From: JBHPHI01 sp042569595
Lineage (GTDB): Bacteria > Patescibacteriota > Microgenomatia > UBA1400 > 2-01-FULL-45-11
Reading direction: 5' to 3'
DNA length: 37,163 bases
NCBI GenBank assembly: GCA_042569595.1
Contig: JBHPHI010000007.1
Location: 1-37,163, forward strand
This document shows, one piece after another, positions 9,591 through 20,189 of the stretch; position 1 is the first letter of the stretch, and each line of letters begins with the position of its first letter. The position numbers and the translations under genes are program-made. Under the pieces are notes generated by a model, which worked only from the letters and a program-made list of their open reading frames with translations, did no database searches and was not told the DNA's origin.

Positions 9591-12500
9591 ATGACTGATA
9601 ATCTGCTCAAACCACAAGACGCAGCCAAACAACTAGGAGTCAGTCCTAGAACTTTAAGGAGATGGAAAAGCAAAGGACTCATCAATCCCGTTCCAACAGG
9701 TTCTGGAAAACCTGCGTACAACCCTAACGACGTTCTAAAACTCAAAGATCAAAAATTTCAACCACTACCTCCAACCCAATCCTCAACCCCATCCAATAAC
9801 CCACTTCTTCCTCCACTACCAAAATCAAAAACCATTCCCGAAAAACAAGTAAACATTCCAGCCCCTCCTCAAACTTCAGAGCAGCACTCCATCATCACCA
9901 ACAATCCCATCATCAAATCTCCACCACCCCTCTCAGCTCCAAAGCCAAAAATAACAATGCCTGTTTCTACACCAGTCCTTCCATCAACACCTCTGCAACC
10001 AGAAATAAAAAAAGAAACCATCGCTCCTTTTAGCTCTCCTCAACCCATTCCAAACTCAGAAGAAGCTCCCCCCCCACCTCCACCGGACGTCAAAAAAGAA
10101 GAAAAGGTCAAAGCAGAAGAGAAGCAACCAGAGAAAATCCTCACCAAACCACCCAAAAAACCTGGTTCTTCGCCAAATCCTTGGGCATACTCAGCTATTT
10201 TTGCAGTTTTACTCCTTTTGGGTGGTGGAGGGATCATCCTTGCAAACAAACTCAACAACCAAAACACAGACAGTCGCTCCCAAGCCTCTTTTGATCAAAG
10301 CCCACAAAACTCCAACCTCCCCCAACCCTCAACCGACAACTTAGACTCAGACTCTTTTCTCAATGGAAAGATCACTATTGGAACAGACACAGGAGAGTTA
10401 TCCAATCTAGATCAATTCGGAAACTTAAATGTTTCAGGAAACGTAAATATCGGCGGCAAACTTCACCTCACCCCACAAACCCCACCATCTTCTCCAGTAG
10501 CCGGAGATCAATATTTCAACTCCACTACTAAATCCATGTATTACTACAACGGCACTGATTGGGTTGATCTCAGCACATCCACCTCTTCTGTTTCTCTTCA
10601 AAAAGCATATGAGTCAGGAAAAACTATAGAGACCACAAAAGGAGACCTTTCATTCATTCTCACAGAAAACAGCAATGGCGATGGCGACTTTCTCATTCAA
10701 CTTCAAGGAAACAATAGCGAATTTGCCGTACAAGGTGGAGCCGACCAAGAACTACTAACTCTAAATGACGACGCACTATACCCTGTCGACATTTCTCAAG
10801 CTACTAGAATAGCTGCAAACTTATTTGCCAACAAACTCACCGACACAGGCAATTCCAGCTATTACATAGATCCTGCCTCCACCACCACAGCAGCAACTCT
10901 GGCGGGAGGTATTTCTATCGGAGGTGGGATTACATTCAGCCAAAACAATGAAATCCTCACCAACGGTACTGATGGCTACATAACTAGCTCAGCAGGATTC
11001 TCTATTGGAGGAGACTCCACTTACTATTTTGATACAGACGGAGACATCAACGCCTCAGCTATAACTGCTGAGGGTAAGTTGGACGCAAACGGACAAATAG
11101 ATCTAGGAGATGGTGGCGACTCCATCGACATATCTGGAAACTCCATCAACATAAAATCTGGAAACAACATAGATGTTCGACCCAACAACGATGGTGATGA
11201 CTACCTCTATTTCACCACCTCATCCAACAACCCCACTATCCACTTTGAGGGCATTTCCACCACAAACGACCCAGGACTTCGCACCAACAGCAGCACAGGA
11301 CAAGTTGAATACAGAGACGAAGATAGCGCCACATGGATTACTCTAGATAGCCTAGGTGGATCTGCCTCAATATTCACCGATGGGTCAGGAATAACCTATC
11401 TTACTGATACAGCAGAAGACTTTGCTGTTGGGGGCACCTCTTCCGCAGCCAACTTTTACGTAGACGCCGGAACAGGCAACGCTAACATCGCAGGAACTAT
11501 TGATCTTGGCACCAACACCATCACTGATGGCACACTCTCCGGAAATTGGGCATTTGGATCTGGAAACTTAAGCGGAATCGGATCACTCTCCTCCACCTCA
11601 GTTACAGCCACGGGAGCTGTGACGGGTGGATCTCTCACAGACGGCACAGCTACTCTTTCTTCAGGAAATTTATCAGGCATTGGCACCACTCAACTAAACA
11701 CCGTCACTTACACATGGCCAGCATCAGACGGCACAAGTAGTTATGTTCTCTCTACAAATGGATCCGGCACTCTATCATGGGCTGCCCCAGGAGGAACAGG
11801 TTACTGGACTCAAGCAAGTGGAGTTGTTCATCCCACCACAACTACAGATGATTTAGCAGTAGGAGGAACGGATTCAGCAGCACCATTTTTTGTAGACGCA
11901 GCAACAGGAAACATGAGTGTCACAGGCACTACAGACCTAGGCACCAACACCATCTACGACGGCAACTTAACTGGAAATTGGGCTTTCAACTCAGGAACAC
12001 TTACAGGAATCAACTCCCTCACCGCCACCACCATCACAGACGGAACAGCATCCATAACAACAGGAGTTGGATCAGGATTCACCTCTCTCTCAGCATCTGG
12101 CGCAGTTACTGGTGGATCACTCACAGACGGCACGGCCACTCTCAACTCCGGAGCCATCTCTGGGGCCACAAATATTACTATGTCAGGCACCCTAGACCTT
12201 GGCACCAACACTATCGCAGACGGAGCCTTTACCGGAGACTGGGATTTTGGCACTGGAGCTCTCTCTGGCATCTCTACCCTAACCGCTACCGGAACCATTA
12301 CTGGAGGATCACTTACAGACGGTACTGCTTCATTATCCTCAGGAAATCTTTCTGGAGTTGGAACAACCCAACTAAATGGTGTCACCTACACTTGGCCAGG
12401 TGCAGATGGTAGTACGGATTATGTTCTAACTACTAATGGTTCAGGTACTCTCTCTTGGACAGCTCAATCAGGAGGATCTAACCTTTGGAGTTTAGACAGT

Positions 12501-15500
12501 GGAGCTATTCATCCTATCAATAATACTGTTGATTTCTTAGTGGGAAGTGATGCTAGTTCCTCTGCCGCCTTTGCGGTACTTAATGTAGATAGTGGTATCC
12601 CAACAGCCAGTGTTAGTGCGGGTGCTTCAGGTGGATCCTACTTAACGGCTGGTGGAAATCTTCAAACCACAGCTTTACAGAATCTAGTTATAGGAGGATC
12701 TACTACTGGAGGAGTCACTATAGATGAGAATCTTGTGGTTACAGGTACTTCTAGTCTTGGTGGAAATACAGATGTTACTGGAAACATAACAGCTACTGGT
12801 GCCTTGGATGTTGAAGGCACTCTAACTAGTGGCACTGGTAATGCCTTTAATGTAGATGCTTCTGGGAATATAGATGCGGGAACTTGGACAGCAGATGTAG
12901 TCGGTGAAGCTTATGGTGGTACGGGTCAAAGTAGTTATGCAGTAGGAGACTTACTTTATGCAGATGGAGCTGCTTCTTTAGCTCGGTTAGCTGATGTAGC
13001 TGTAGGTAATGTACTACTAAGTGGTGGTGTGGGTGTTGCCCCTTCATGGGGACAGGTTACTCTTGGCACTCATACAACTGGTGATTATGTGTCTACCATT
13101 ACAGGCACAGCCAATCAAATAAGCGCAGATGTTAGTACCGGTGATGTTACCCTATCCATCCCCTCTGACTTTAGAGCTCCCGGAACAGTTAATGCAGTTA
13201 ATGGAATATACACAGGAGCTACAGCCGGAACAGAAAGAATAGATGCTTCAGGTAACCTAACTAATATTGGGACAACAGAACTAAATGGTGTTACCTACAC
13301 TTGGCCGGGTAGTGATGGAACTACTGATCAGGTTCTTGCTACCAATGGAGGCGGCACTTTATCCTGGGCTTCAGTTCTCACAGACTCTCCTCAAGTTGGT
13401 GCCTGGTCCCATTCAGACCACTTCCTCTATCCGGACGAATACTGGGTAGATGATTTGGTCATTGGAGGCAACAGTACAGCCAGCGCCAAATTTCAAATCA
13501 TTGGTGAGTCTGGAAACATCGCCACAAACAACAACACTGTAGATTGGGACTTAACCAGCGCAGTCGATGCTCTCAACATCGGCTCCGACACTCTCTCTAT
13601 AGACGCGAGCAACTGGAGAGTGGGCATTGGCACAGCATCGCCGCAATCAGAACTAGATGTAAACGGAGCTATTCAAGCCAATGGAAATATTCAAAATGAC
13701 TACCTAGTTCTAAACTCAAACGCTATTTCCGAATACGCCACCAATGCAAATAGCACTATATATATTAGCTATACAGGATACAACCAAGACACTGATCACT
13801 TCAGAGATCTCTGGGTGGGAGATGGTAAAAACAATGAAATATTCTTTATAGACGGCAGTGACAGTGAGGTAAACATCACGGGCACCCTTGGTGTTGGGGA
13901 CACTACCCCAGATGCCTTCCTCGATATCACCGGCACCACCGAGCAACTTAGACTCTCCTACGAAACCGGAGACACCAACTTCGCTAGTTTCACTCTATCT
14001 TCAGGTGGAGATCTGACTATCGATGCCACAGGTAATGATTTAACCTTGTCAGACAATGTTTCTTTTGGTGGCACCACCACCCTAAACACCATCACTTACA
14101 CCTGGCCAGGAGCAGATGGAAGTAGTGGTTATGCCCTCACTACCAACGGCTCCGGGACTCTTTCTTGGGCAGATCAAGCCACGCTTGGCACCAACTACTG
14201 GTTATTACAAAATGGTGCCATCTTCCCAGAAAACAACACCCTAGATTTCCTCGTTGGATCCAGTGCTTCCTCTTCTGCAAAATTTGCAGTACTCAACGTC
14301 GATTCTGGCACGCCAACAGCCTCAGTCTCAGCAGGAGTAGCAGGAGCTACCTACCTCACAGCAGATGGAACTCTTGCAACTACCGCCATGCAAAACCTAA
14401 GCATTGGTGACTCCTCTACCGCAAACATTTTATTTAATCAAAATGGAAACGTAGGAATTGGCACCGCCAATCCAACCGGCAAACTATATATAAACAACGG
14501 AAACTCTCTTATCCAGAGTGGATATTATGGTGTTGGAGTTGGGGTTGGAAACGAAAGTAGATATAGATTTGGCAATGGTTACATTGGGTCATTTGCTAAC
14601 GTGAATTTTAGCCTTCAAACAGACGGAAACAATAAAATTGTTCTTGGTGCAGGAGTTAATGGGGACATAAACTTCTACAATGGTACTGGAGATGCCATCT
14701 TCAACGGCTCTGGAAATGTAGGTATTTCAGATGCCACTCCAGACCACAAACTAGACATAGAGGGCGGATACGAAGGCAACGCCCTAGTATCACTCAACGA
14801 AACCCTAGGAAATGACATCTTCACCGCTTCCGCTTCCGGCACCACCCGCTTCGTCATAGCAAACGATGGAGATGTGGGCATAGGCACAGACTCCCCCCAA
14901 GCTAAGCTTCATGTTTACTCTGGAGGAGAAACTCTCAGAGTAGATGGTTCTAGTACATATCCTAGATTTAACTTTATGTCAGGCGACGCAGGTGTAGCCG
15001 CTGTTATAAACTTCAACTCAACTAGTGGAAACACAAAAACCATTTACTTCGGTGAGGCTGCAGATAGTGGAGATTACATATTCAGAGGTAGTGGAGATTT
15101 TCAAATCGCAGCAGGCAACCTAGATGCTAACGGATCTAGCAACGACATAGCAGGTACCTTAAATTTATCAGGAAACACACTCACGTCTTCGTCTGACCTA
15201 ACCATAAATCCAGCATCCGCTTCGGATATATACTTTCACGGCCCCTCATATCAAATATCTGACACAGGAGATGTTAGTTTGGGTGGAAGACTGACATTTG
15301 AAAATAGTGAATATATAAGCAATGAAACAGATTCGGAGATAATATTCAACGATACCGCTAGCTTTTTGAATATTGACCTAGATGAAGACACAGGCACAGC
15401 TGTTGACTTAACTACCTCTGGAGGAGATGATCTCACCTTAAATCCAAGTGGTTTAGTGGGTATTGGAACCACTACTCCCGATACCGCAAAACTTCATGTT

Positions 15501-18500
15501 GTTGCTGGATCCGAAACTTTAAGACTAGATGGCGGTGCAGGAAACTATCCCAGACTTAACTTTATGTCAAATGATGGCGGAGTTGCAGCAATTATAAACT
15601 TCAACTCAACAAGTGGTAATACAAAAACAGTATATTTTGGAGAAACTGCAGATAGCGGAGATTATTATTTCAGGGGCACTGGAACTTACTACTTTGAGGC
15701 AGGATCCCTTGGAATAGCCGATACCTCTCCGGATGCAAAACTAGACATCACCGGCACCACAGAGCAACTAAGATTGTCTTACGAAACAGGAGATACTAAT
15801 TATGCTAGCTTTACCCTATCTTCAGGTGGAGATCTGACTATTGATGCCACCGGTAATGATCTTACTCTTTCTGACAATGTTTCCTTTGGTGGCACCACCA
15901 CCCTCAACACCGTCACTTACACCTGGCCAGGAGCAGATGGTAGTAATGGATATGCTCTCACAACTAATGGTTCCGGAACACTTTCTTGGCAGGATCAAGC
16001 TACACTTGGCACCAACTACTGGGACCATACTGATCACTCACTATTCTCCAAAGAATACTGGGCAGATGATCTAATAATTGGCGGCAACTCTACTGCTTCT
16101 GCTGCTTTCCAAGTCTTGGCCGGTAGCGGAAATGTAAAAAGTGATGGAAGCATGGCCATTGGTGCAGCCTCATTAAATGACAACAGATTGTTCAATTCTG
16201 CAAAGAGTGATTTTGATGTCAATAGCACTGTATATGGTCAATACAACCTAGTTCAAAACACCAATGCTGGGGCATCTGCTAACGCTACTGGAATATATAG
16301 TGAAGCCTACATTGATAGTGGATCTGCTACAGCCATAGCCGGAGATTTTTATGCCCAAAGTCTTACGTTATCAAGTGAGACCGTAAAAGGTGTAAACGTA
16401 GAAGCATATGATGCAGCCACCCTATATGGAGGACACTTCAAATCTTATGCTAGTGGGAACACAGACACTACATATGGAGTTTACTCCGTAGCAGATGGGA
16501 GTAGTAAGGCAAATTCAAAATCTTATGGTGCATATATTCAGGCTCTAGACACCTCAGGAACTAATAGTGAAACATACGGGGCATACATAGACACTACAGT
16601 GGATTGGGGTATTGGTTATGGACTGTACGTTGATGCAGGAACAGGAACTGGTACAGAATATGCTGCTTCATTTATAAATGGAAATGTTGGAATAAATGAC
16701 ACCACTCCAGATCATTTACTTGATATTGAAGGAGGCTACGAAGGAAATGCTCTAGTTTCTCTAAACGAAACCCTAGGCAATGACATCTTCACCGCCTCCG
16801 CTTCCGGAACTACAAGATTCGTCATCGCCAATGACGGAGATGTTGGCATTGGCACCGCTTCTCCCAACAATGCCCTTGAAATTCTTTCTACCACCACCCC
16901 ACAAATGCGCATTGCTTACGACTCCAACAACTACGCCACTTTCGGAGTTTCAGGATCCGGAGGATTTACCTTACAAACTCTAAGCTCATCAGGTTCCAAC
17001 GAAGACATAGAGCTACGCACCCCCAACTTTGACAACGCTCTCTATGTAGACGAATCAACACAAGGAATTGGCATCAACACTGCCACCCCCACAGATGGTA
17101 ACCTCCTCCACCTAGCCAGCACCACTTCAGAAGACTACAACAAAGTCATCTTCATCGACCATGACAATGACGCTAAAGAAAGCTCATCTGCTCTACATAT
17201 CGATAATGACTTAAATTGGGGCACAGGTACAGACGATGAGTCGGCGTTCTTGGCAAATATTGAGTTAGATTTTAACCCAACAATAACTGTAACCTCCTCA
17301 GAAGATTTAGAGGCAATTGTCTATGGTATCGATAACAGAATAGGCTTAGGAAACTTTGACCTAGATGGCACAGGCGGCGGAAGCCACATACCCCAGGCGT
17401 ATGGAATATACAACTGGTTAAGTGAAAATATTACACTCGACAACTCATATAATGGAAGCTTAGCACTCGCAGGCACGTATAATCGGGTCAACAATATTGG
17501 TATTCCGACTAGCGTAGGAAGCGCAGCAATTACGAGCTACGGAGGATATTTTGAAAACTCATTCAGCACTATTGGTGACGCCAACCTAACATCTAACGCA
17601 TACGGTGTACGCGGCGGAGCAACTGGCAACCTCAGCACCACCGGCACTACTACGCATTACGGAGGGTACTTTACCGCCTCAGGAACAGCCGACACCAACT
17701 ACGGCGTTTACACCACTGCGTCAGGAGCCACCACTAACTACGGAATCTACTCAGCTGCTGGCGATAATTACTTTGCAGGCGACGTCGGCATCGGCACTTC
17801 TAGTCCAGGATCTCTACTTGAGTTAGTAGCCACCAGCCCAACATTAACCATTGAAAAAGATTCAGGAGGCACCGGCACCCTGCTATTCGAAAACACCGGA
17901 GGCCTAGACTACGCCCAAATTTATCTTAGTACAAATGAAGATCTCTACATTGGTACAACCACAGAGGGTGCAAATTATGTTCAGTTTCAAACAGACGGCC
18001 TCGACCGCATGAGAATTGCCGAGACTGGTGAGGTTGGCATCGGTGAAACCACACCAGACGCCAAACTAGACGTAGATGGAGGATACGCTGGAAATGCCTT
18101 AGTGATATTCAACGAGACCAACGGCAACGACATCTTTGCAGCTTCCGCCTCAGGAGTTACTCGCTTCCGCATCGGCACAGACGGTTACACTCACGCAGCT
18201 AGGTTCGTTGATAGTGCTAATTCTACATACTACATCGACCCTGCTGCCACCGGCACCAGCGTCAATATTGACGGAGACATCACCAGCAATGGCGCCTTCA
18301 CTATAGACAGCAATGGTAATAACTCAATCACTATAGACTCGGGCTCTGCCACCACAAAAATTGGATCATCCGGAGCAGGAAAACTAGACGCTGGCACCAT
18401 CGACCCCCCATATACTATCAACGGTGAAAAATACGCCACCTATCTATCTGGCATGATAGGTGTCAAAGAAGAAGTCAGTAGCACCGTAAATACGGACAGC

Positions 18501-20150
18501 TACATCCCAGGAATCGGCTACCGTCACACCATAAATTTCAAGACTCAACCCAAAGCTTCAGATCTGTGGCTCTTTTCAGAAACCACCGACCTTCGAAAAA
18601 ACATAGACAGACTAGCAGTTCTACTTTCACCCGCCGGCAACACTAGGGCTTGGTATGAACTAGACACCAGAGACTATTTACTTCACATCTACACCACCAC
18701 ACCTACTCAAGTTTCCTATAGACTTACAGCTCCAAGATTTGATGCAGAAGAATGGACAAACAACAGAGACAGCGACTCTACAGGATTTATTTTAGACAAC
18801 AATGGTGATTGGGAAACCAATCAGGATGGATCTGTCATTGGCTCCTCAAACTTAGGAGAAGTCACCATCAACCAGACAGACGTGCTCACCTACAACCTCC
18901 AGAACCTAGCCGGAGATATAGTTGAAAACCTAGGATTCTTCTCAGATCTTATAGTCGCCAATCTTAAAGCTGGACTCATAGAAGTTCGCGATCTAGTTGC
19001 TTCCACTAGCATCAGATCTCCCCTTGTCGAATCAGACCAAGTCGCTACCAATCTCATCTCTCCTCTTGGGAGCTCCAAAAATATCACCATAGACTTAGTG
19101 GATGAAGAAACTCAAGAAGCCGGAACTTTAGAAGTTCTTGGAGACATAGATGTTACTGGAGATATCGAAGCAGAAAACGCAACTTTCTCAGGCACTTTAG
19201 TCGCAGACAATATACAGTCACAAAACATCAATTCGCTACAAACTACATCAGCTTCTCAATCCTCTCGCTTGGCTTACTTGGAAAATGTCTCCCAACAACA
19301 ACAAGGAGAGTTGGATCAACTAAAAGAAATTAGCACCTCACCCACCCCAACTCCAGACACCAGCGCTCTTCCAGAACCTACCCCAGAGAATCAAACAGAA
19401 CAAGATAAAGTATTAAATGACCTTATAACTCAATACGCCTCCATCTCCGCAATTATTGCAGCAGGAGATTTTGACTATCAATCAACTTCACAAGACATAG
19501 ACCCTTTATACCTCCAAGGACTATCGCTCAACACCCTATCTATAAATGACTCCGCCATTGTAGGAGAAAACCTCATCATCACCAACCAATCATTACAAAC
19601 TTTAGACGACACTTTATTCCTTCAACCTACCGGTGGCTCCGTCAACTTAGCAGCCTCCACTCTCATAGTTAGAGACGATGGCACTGTAGATATAAACGGC
19701 AACCTAAATGTCTCTGGAACAATCTCAGCCAAACAAGTTCAAGTAGAAGACGATATTAAAGTAAAAGGCGCCATTACCACCAACACTATAAAGTCAGAGT
19801 TTGGCGAATTACTAGACATCAAACTAGCCACAGAGTCTGCCCTAGCTATCTACCAAGACCTAAATTCTAGCCCATCAGCATCCATCACTGCCTCAGGATC
19901 TGCTACCTTCAACAAACTTGCTCTACCTCACAGCTCCGGATCTGACATCATCGCAACTGACAACCAAAACAAGATCGTCTCAGTTAAAGAAATCAACAAA
20001 GACAGTCAGGTATTTGTCACCTTCAGCAGCGACTACTCACCAGCTACCAAATACTGGGTCACCACAGACTGGAGAGAAAACACTTTCACAGTTCATCTCA
20101 ACTACCCTGTCGCCCAGGATGTAAAAATCAACTGGATGATCATAAACTAG
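9591..20150 (+). CDS. Giant membrane-anchored fibre protein with N-terminal MerR-type HTH (giant 2)
   Basis: The protein has 3519 residues from ATG 9591; an in-frame GTG at 9546 would add 15 residues but the HTH begins right after the ATG. Residues ~5-50 form a MerR-like HTH (PQDAAKQLGVSPRTLRRW, then KGLI). Residues ~55-197 are a Pro/Lys/Glu-rich linker, and ~198-218 a hydrophobic membrane helix. The rest is external: a SFLNGKITIGT stalk start, YYNGTDWV and SYYIDP motifs, five TYTWP..DG..NGSGTLSW modules (near 11704, 12387, 13294, 14097, 15916), several VGIGTxxP beta-prism motifs typical of phage and bacterial fibres, a SYRLTAPRF module near 18730, a Gln-rich coiled-coil-like stretch near 19230, and a C-terminal domain shared with giant 1. 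The positive-inside side should be the HTH side. Likely a cell-surface fibre coupled to a cytoplasmic DNA-binding domain; the ligand and the DNA target are unknown. Confidence 0.93.
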   Translation: MTDNLLKPQDAAKQLGVSPRTLRRWKSKGLINPVPTGSGKPAYNPNDVLKLKDQKFQPLPPTQSSTPSNNPLLPPLPKSKTIPEKQVNIPAPPQTSEQHSIITNNPIIKSPPPLSAPKPKITMPVSTPVLPSTPLQPEIKKETIAPFSSPQPIPNSEEAPPPPPPDVKKEEKVKAEEKQPEKILTKPPKKPGSSPNPWAYSAIFAVLLLLGGGGIILANKLNNQNTDSRSQASFDQSPQNSNLPQPSTDNLDSDSFLNGKITIGTDTGELSNLDQFGNLNVSGNVNIGGKLHLTPQTPPSSPVAGDQYFNSTTKSMYYYNGTDWVDLSTSTSSVSLQKAYESGKTIETTKGDLSFILTENSNGDGDFLIQLQGNNSEFAVQGGADQELLTLNDDALYPVDISQATRIAANLFANKLTDTGNSSYYIDPASTTTAATLAGGISIGGGITFSQNNEILTNGTDGYITSSAGFSIGGDSTYYFDTDGDINASAITAEGKLDANGQIDLGDGGDSIDISGNSINIKSGNNIDVRPNNDGDDYLYFTTSSNNPTIHFEGISTTNDPGLRTNSSTGQVEYRDEDSATWITLDSLGGSASIFTDGSGITYLTDTAEDFAVGGTSSAANFYVDAGTGNANIAGTIDLGTNTITDGTLSGNWAFGSGNLSGIGSLSSTSVTATGAVTGGSLTDGTATLSSGNLSGIGTTQLNTVTYTWPASDGTSSYVLSTNGSGTLSWAAPGGTGYWTQASGVVHPTTTTDDLAVGGTDSAAPFFVDAATGNMSVTGTTDLGTNTIYDGNLTGNWAFNSGTLTGINSLTATTITDGTASITTGVGSGFTSLSASGAVTGGSLTDGTATLNSGAISGATNITMSGTLDLGTNTIADGAFTGDWDFGTGALSGISTLTATGTITGGSLTDGTASLSSGNLSGVGTTQLNGVTYTWPGADGSTDYVLTTNGSGTLSWTAQSGGSNLWSLDSGAIHPINNTVDFLVGSDASSSAAFAVLNVDSGIPTASVSAGASGGSYLTAGGNLQTTALQNLVIGGSTTGGVTIDENLVVTGTSSLGGNTDVTGNITATGALDVEGTLTSGTGNAFNVDASGNIDAGTWTADVVGEAYGGTGQSSYAVGDLLYADGAASLARLADVAVGNVLLSGGVGVAPSWGQVTLGTHTTGDYVSTITGTANQISADVSTGDVTLSIPSDFRAPGTVNAVNGIYTGATAGTERIDASGNLTNIGTTELNGVTYTWPGSDGTTDQVLATNGGGTLSWASVLTDSPQVGAWSHSDHFLYPDEYWVDDLVIGGNSTASAKFQIIGESGNIATNNNTVDWDLTSAVDALNIGSDTLSIDASNWRVGIGTASPQSELDVNGAIQANGNIQNDYLVLNSNAISEYATNANSTIYISYTGYNQDTDHFRDLWVGDGKNNEIFFIDGSDSEVNITGTLGVGDTTPDAFLDITGTTEQLRLSYETGDTNFASFTLSSGGDLTIDATGNDLTLSDNVSFGGTTTLNTITYTWPGADGSSGYALTTNGSGTLSWADQATLGTNYWLLQNGAIFPENNTLDFLVGSSASSSAKFAVLNVDSGTPTASVSAGVAGATYLTADGTLATTAMQNLSIGDSSTANILFNQNGNVGIGTANPTGKLYINNGNSLIQSGYYGVGVGVGNESRYRFGNGYIGSFANVNFSLQTDGNNKIVLGAGVNGDINFYNGTGDAIFNGSGNVGISDATPDHKLDIEGGYEGNALVSLNETLGNDIFTASASGTTRFVIANDGDVGIGTDSPQAKLHVYSGGETLRVDGSSTYPRFNFMSGDAGVAAVINFNSTSGNTKTIYFGEAADSGDYIFRGSGDFQIAAGNLDANGSSNDIAGTLNLSGNTLTSSSDLTINPASASDIYFHGPSYQISDTGDVSLGGRLTFENSEYISNETDSEIIFNDTASFLNIDLDEDTGTAVDLTTSGGDDLTLNPSGLVGIGTTTPDTAKLHVVAGSETLRLDGGAGNYPRLNFMSNDGGVAAIINFNSTSGNTKTVYFGETADSGDYYFRGTGTYYFEAGSLGIADTSPDAKLDITGTTEQLRLSYETGDTNYASFTLSSGGDLTIDATGNDLTLSDNVSFGGTTTLNTVTYTWPGADGSNGYALTTNGSGTLSWQDQATLGTNYWDHTDHSLFSKEYWADDLIIGGNSTASAAFQVLAGSGNVKSDGSMAIGAASLNDNRLFNSAKSDFDVNSTVYGQYNLVQNTNAGASANATGIYSEAYIDSGSATAIAGDFYAQSLTLSSETVKGVNVEAYDAATLYGGHFKSYASGNTDTTYGVYSVADGSSKANSKSYGAYIQALDTSGTNSETYGAYIDTTVDWGIGYGLYVDAGTGTGTEYAASFINGNVGINDTTPDHLLDIEGGYEGNALVSLNETLGNDIFTASASGTTRFVIANDGDVGIGTASPNNALEILSTTTPQMRIAYDSNNYATFGVSGSGGFTLQTLSSSGSNEDIELRTPNFDNALYVDESTQGIGINTATPTDGNLLHLASTTSEDYNKVIFIDHDNDAKESSSALHIDNDLNWGTGTDDESAFLANIELDFNPTITVTSSEDLEAIVYGIDNRIGLGNFDLDGTGGGSHIPQAYGIYNWLSENITLDNSYNGSLALAGTYNRVNNIGIPTSVGSAAITSYGGYFENSFSTIGDANLTSNAYGVRGGATGNLSTTGTTTHYGGYFTASGTADTNYGVYTTASGATTNYGIYSAAGDNYFAGDVGIGTSSPGSLLELVATSPTLTIEKDSGGTGTLLFENTGGLDYAQIYLSTNEDLYIGTTTEGANYVQFQTDGLDRMRIAETGEVGIGETTPDAKLDVDGGYAGNALVIFNETNGNDIFAASASGVTRFRIGTDGYTHAARFVDSANSTYYIDPAATGTSVNIDGDITSNGAFTIDSNGNNSITIDSGSATTKIGSSGAGKLDAGTIDPPYTINGEKYATYLSGMIGVKEEVSSTVNTDSYIPGIGYRHTINFKTQPKASDLWLFSETTDLRKNIDRLAVLLSPAGNTRAWYELDTRDYLLHIYTTTPTQVSYRLTAPRFDAEEWTNNRDSDSTGFILDNNGDWETNQDGSVIGSSNLGEVTINQTDVLTYNLQNLAGDIVENLGFFSDLIVANLKAGLIEVRDLVASTSIRSPLVESDQVATNLISPLGSSKNITIDLVDEETQEAGTLEVLGDIDVTGDIEAENATFSGTLVADNIQSQNINSLQTTSASQSSRLAYLENVSQQQQGELDQLKEISTSPTPTPDTSALPEPTPENQTEQDKVLNDLITQYASISAIIAAGDFDYQSTSQDIDPLYLQGLSLNTLSINDSAIVGENLIITNQSLQTLDDTLFLQPTGGSVNLAASTLIVRDDGTVDINGNLNVSGTISAKQVQVEDDIKVKGAITTNTIKSEFGELLDIKLATESALAIYQDLNSSPSASITASGSATFNKLALPHSSGSDIIATDNQNKIVSVKEINKDSQVFVTFSSDYSPATKYWVTTDWRENTFTVHLNYPVAQDVKINWMIIN
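13906..15993 (+). repeat. Protein-conserved, synonymously diverged module repeats in giant 2
   Basis: A ~90-residue module (LRLSYETGDTN.ASFTLSSGG through TLGTNYW) occurs near 13945-14202 and 15765-16022. A second module (EGGYEGNALVSLNETLGND) occurs near 14758 and 16728, with a diverged third copy near 18076. The protein copies are nearly the same while many third codon positions differ. Confidence 0.75.
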
Positions 20151-20152
20151 AA

Positions 20153-20181
20153 TTGACTTCATACTCTGGTTTTTCTTTAAT
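20153..20181 (+). promoter_or_regulatory. Promoter giving a near-leaderless mRNA
   Basis: TTGACT (20153-20158) and TTTAAT (20176-20181) are separated by 17 bp. The expected start of transcription, about 20188, is next to the ATG at 20190, so the mRNA would be essentially leaderless. Confidence 0.5.
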
Positions 20182-20189
20182 GTAGTTAT

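Noticed and set aside
9546..20150. Prophage or megaphage tail-fibre locus
   Set aside because: Fibre-type repeats are present but there is no capsid, terminase, portal, integrase or lysis gene, and the neighbours are pilins and housekeeping genes.
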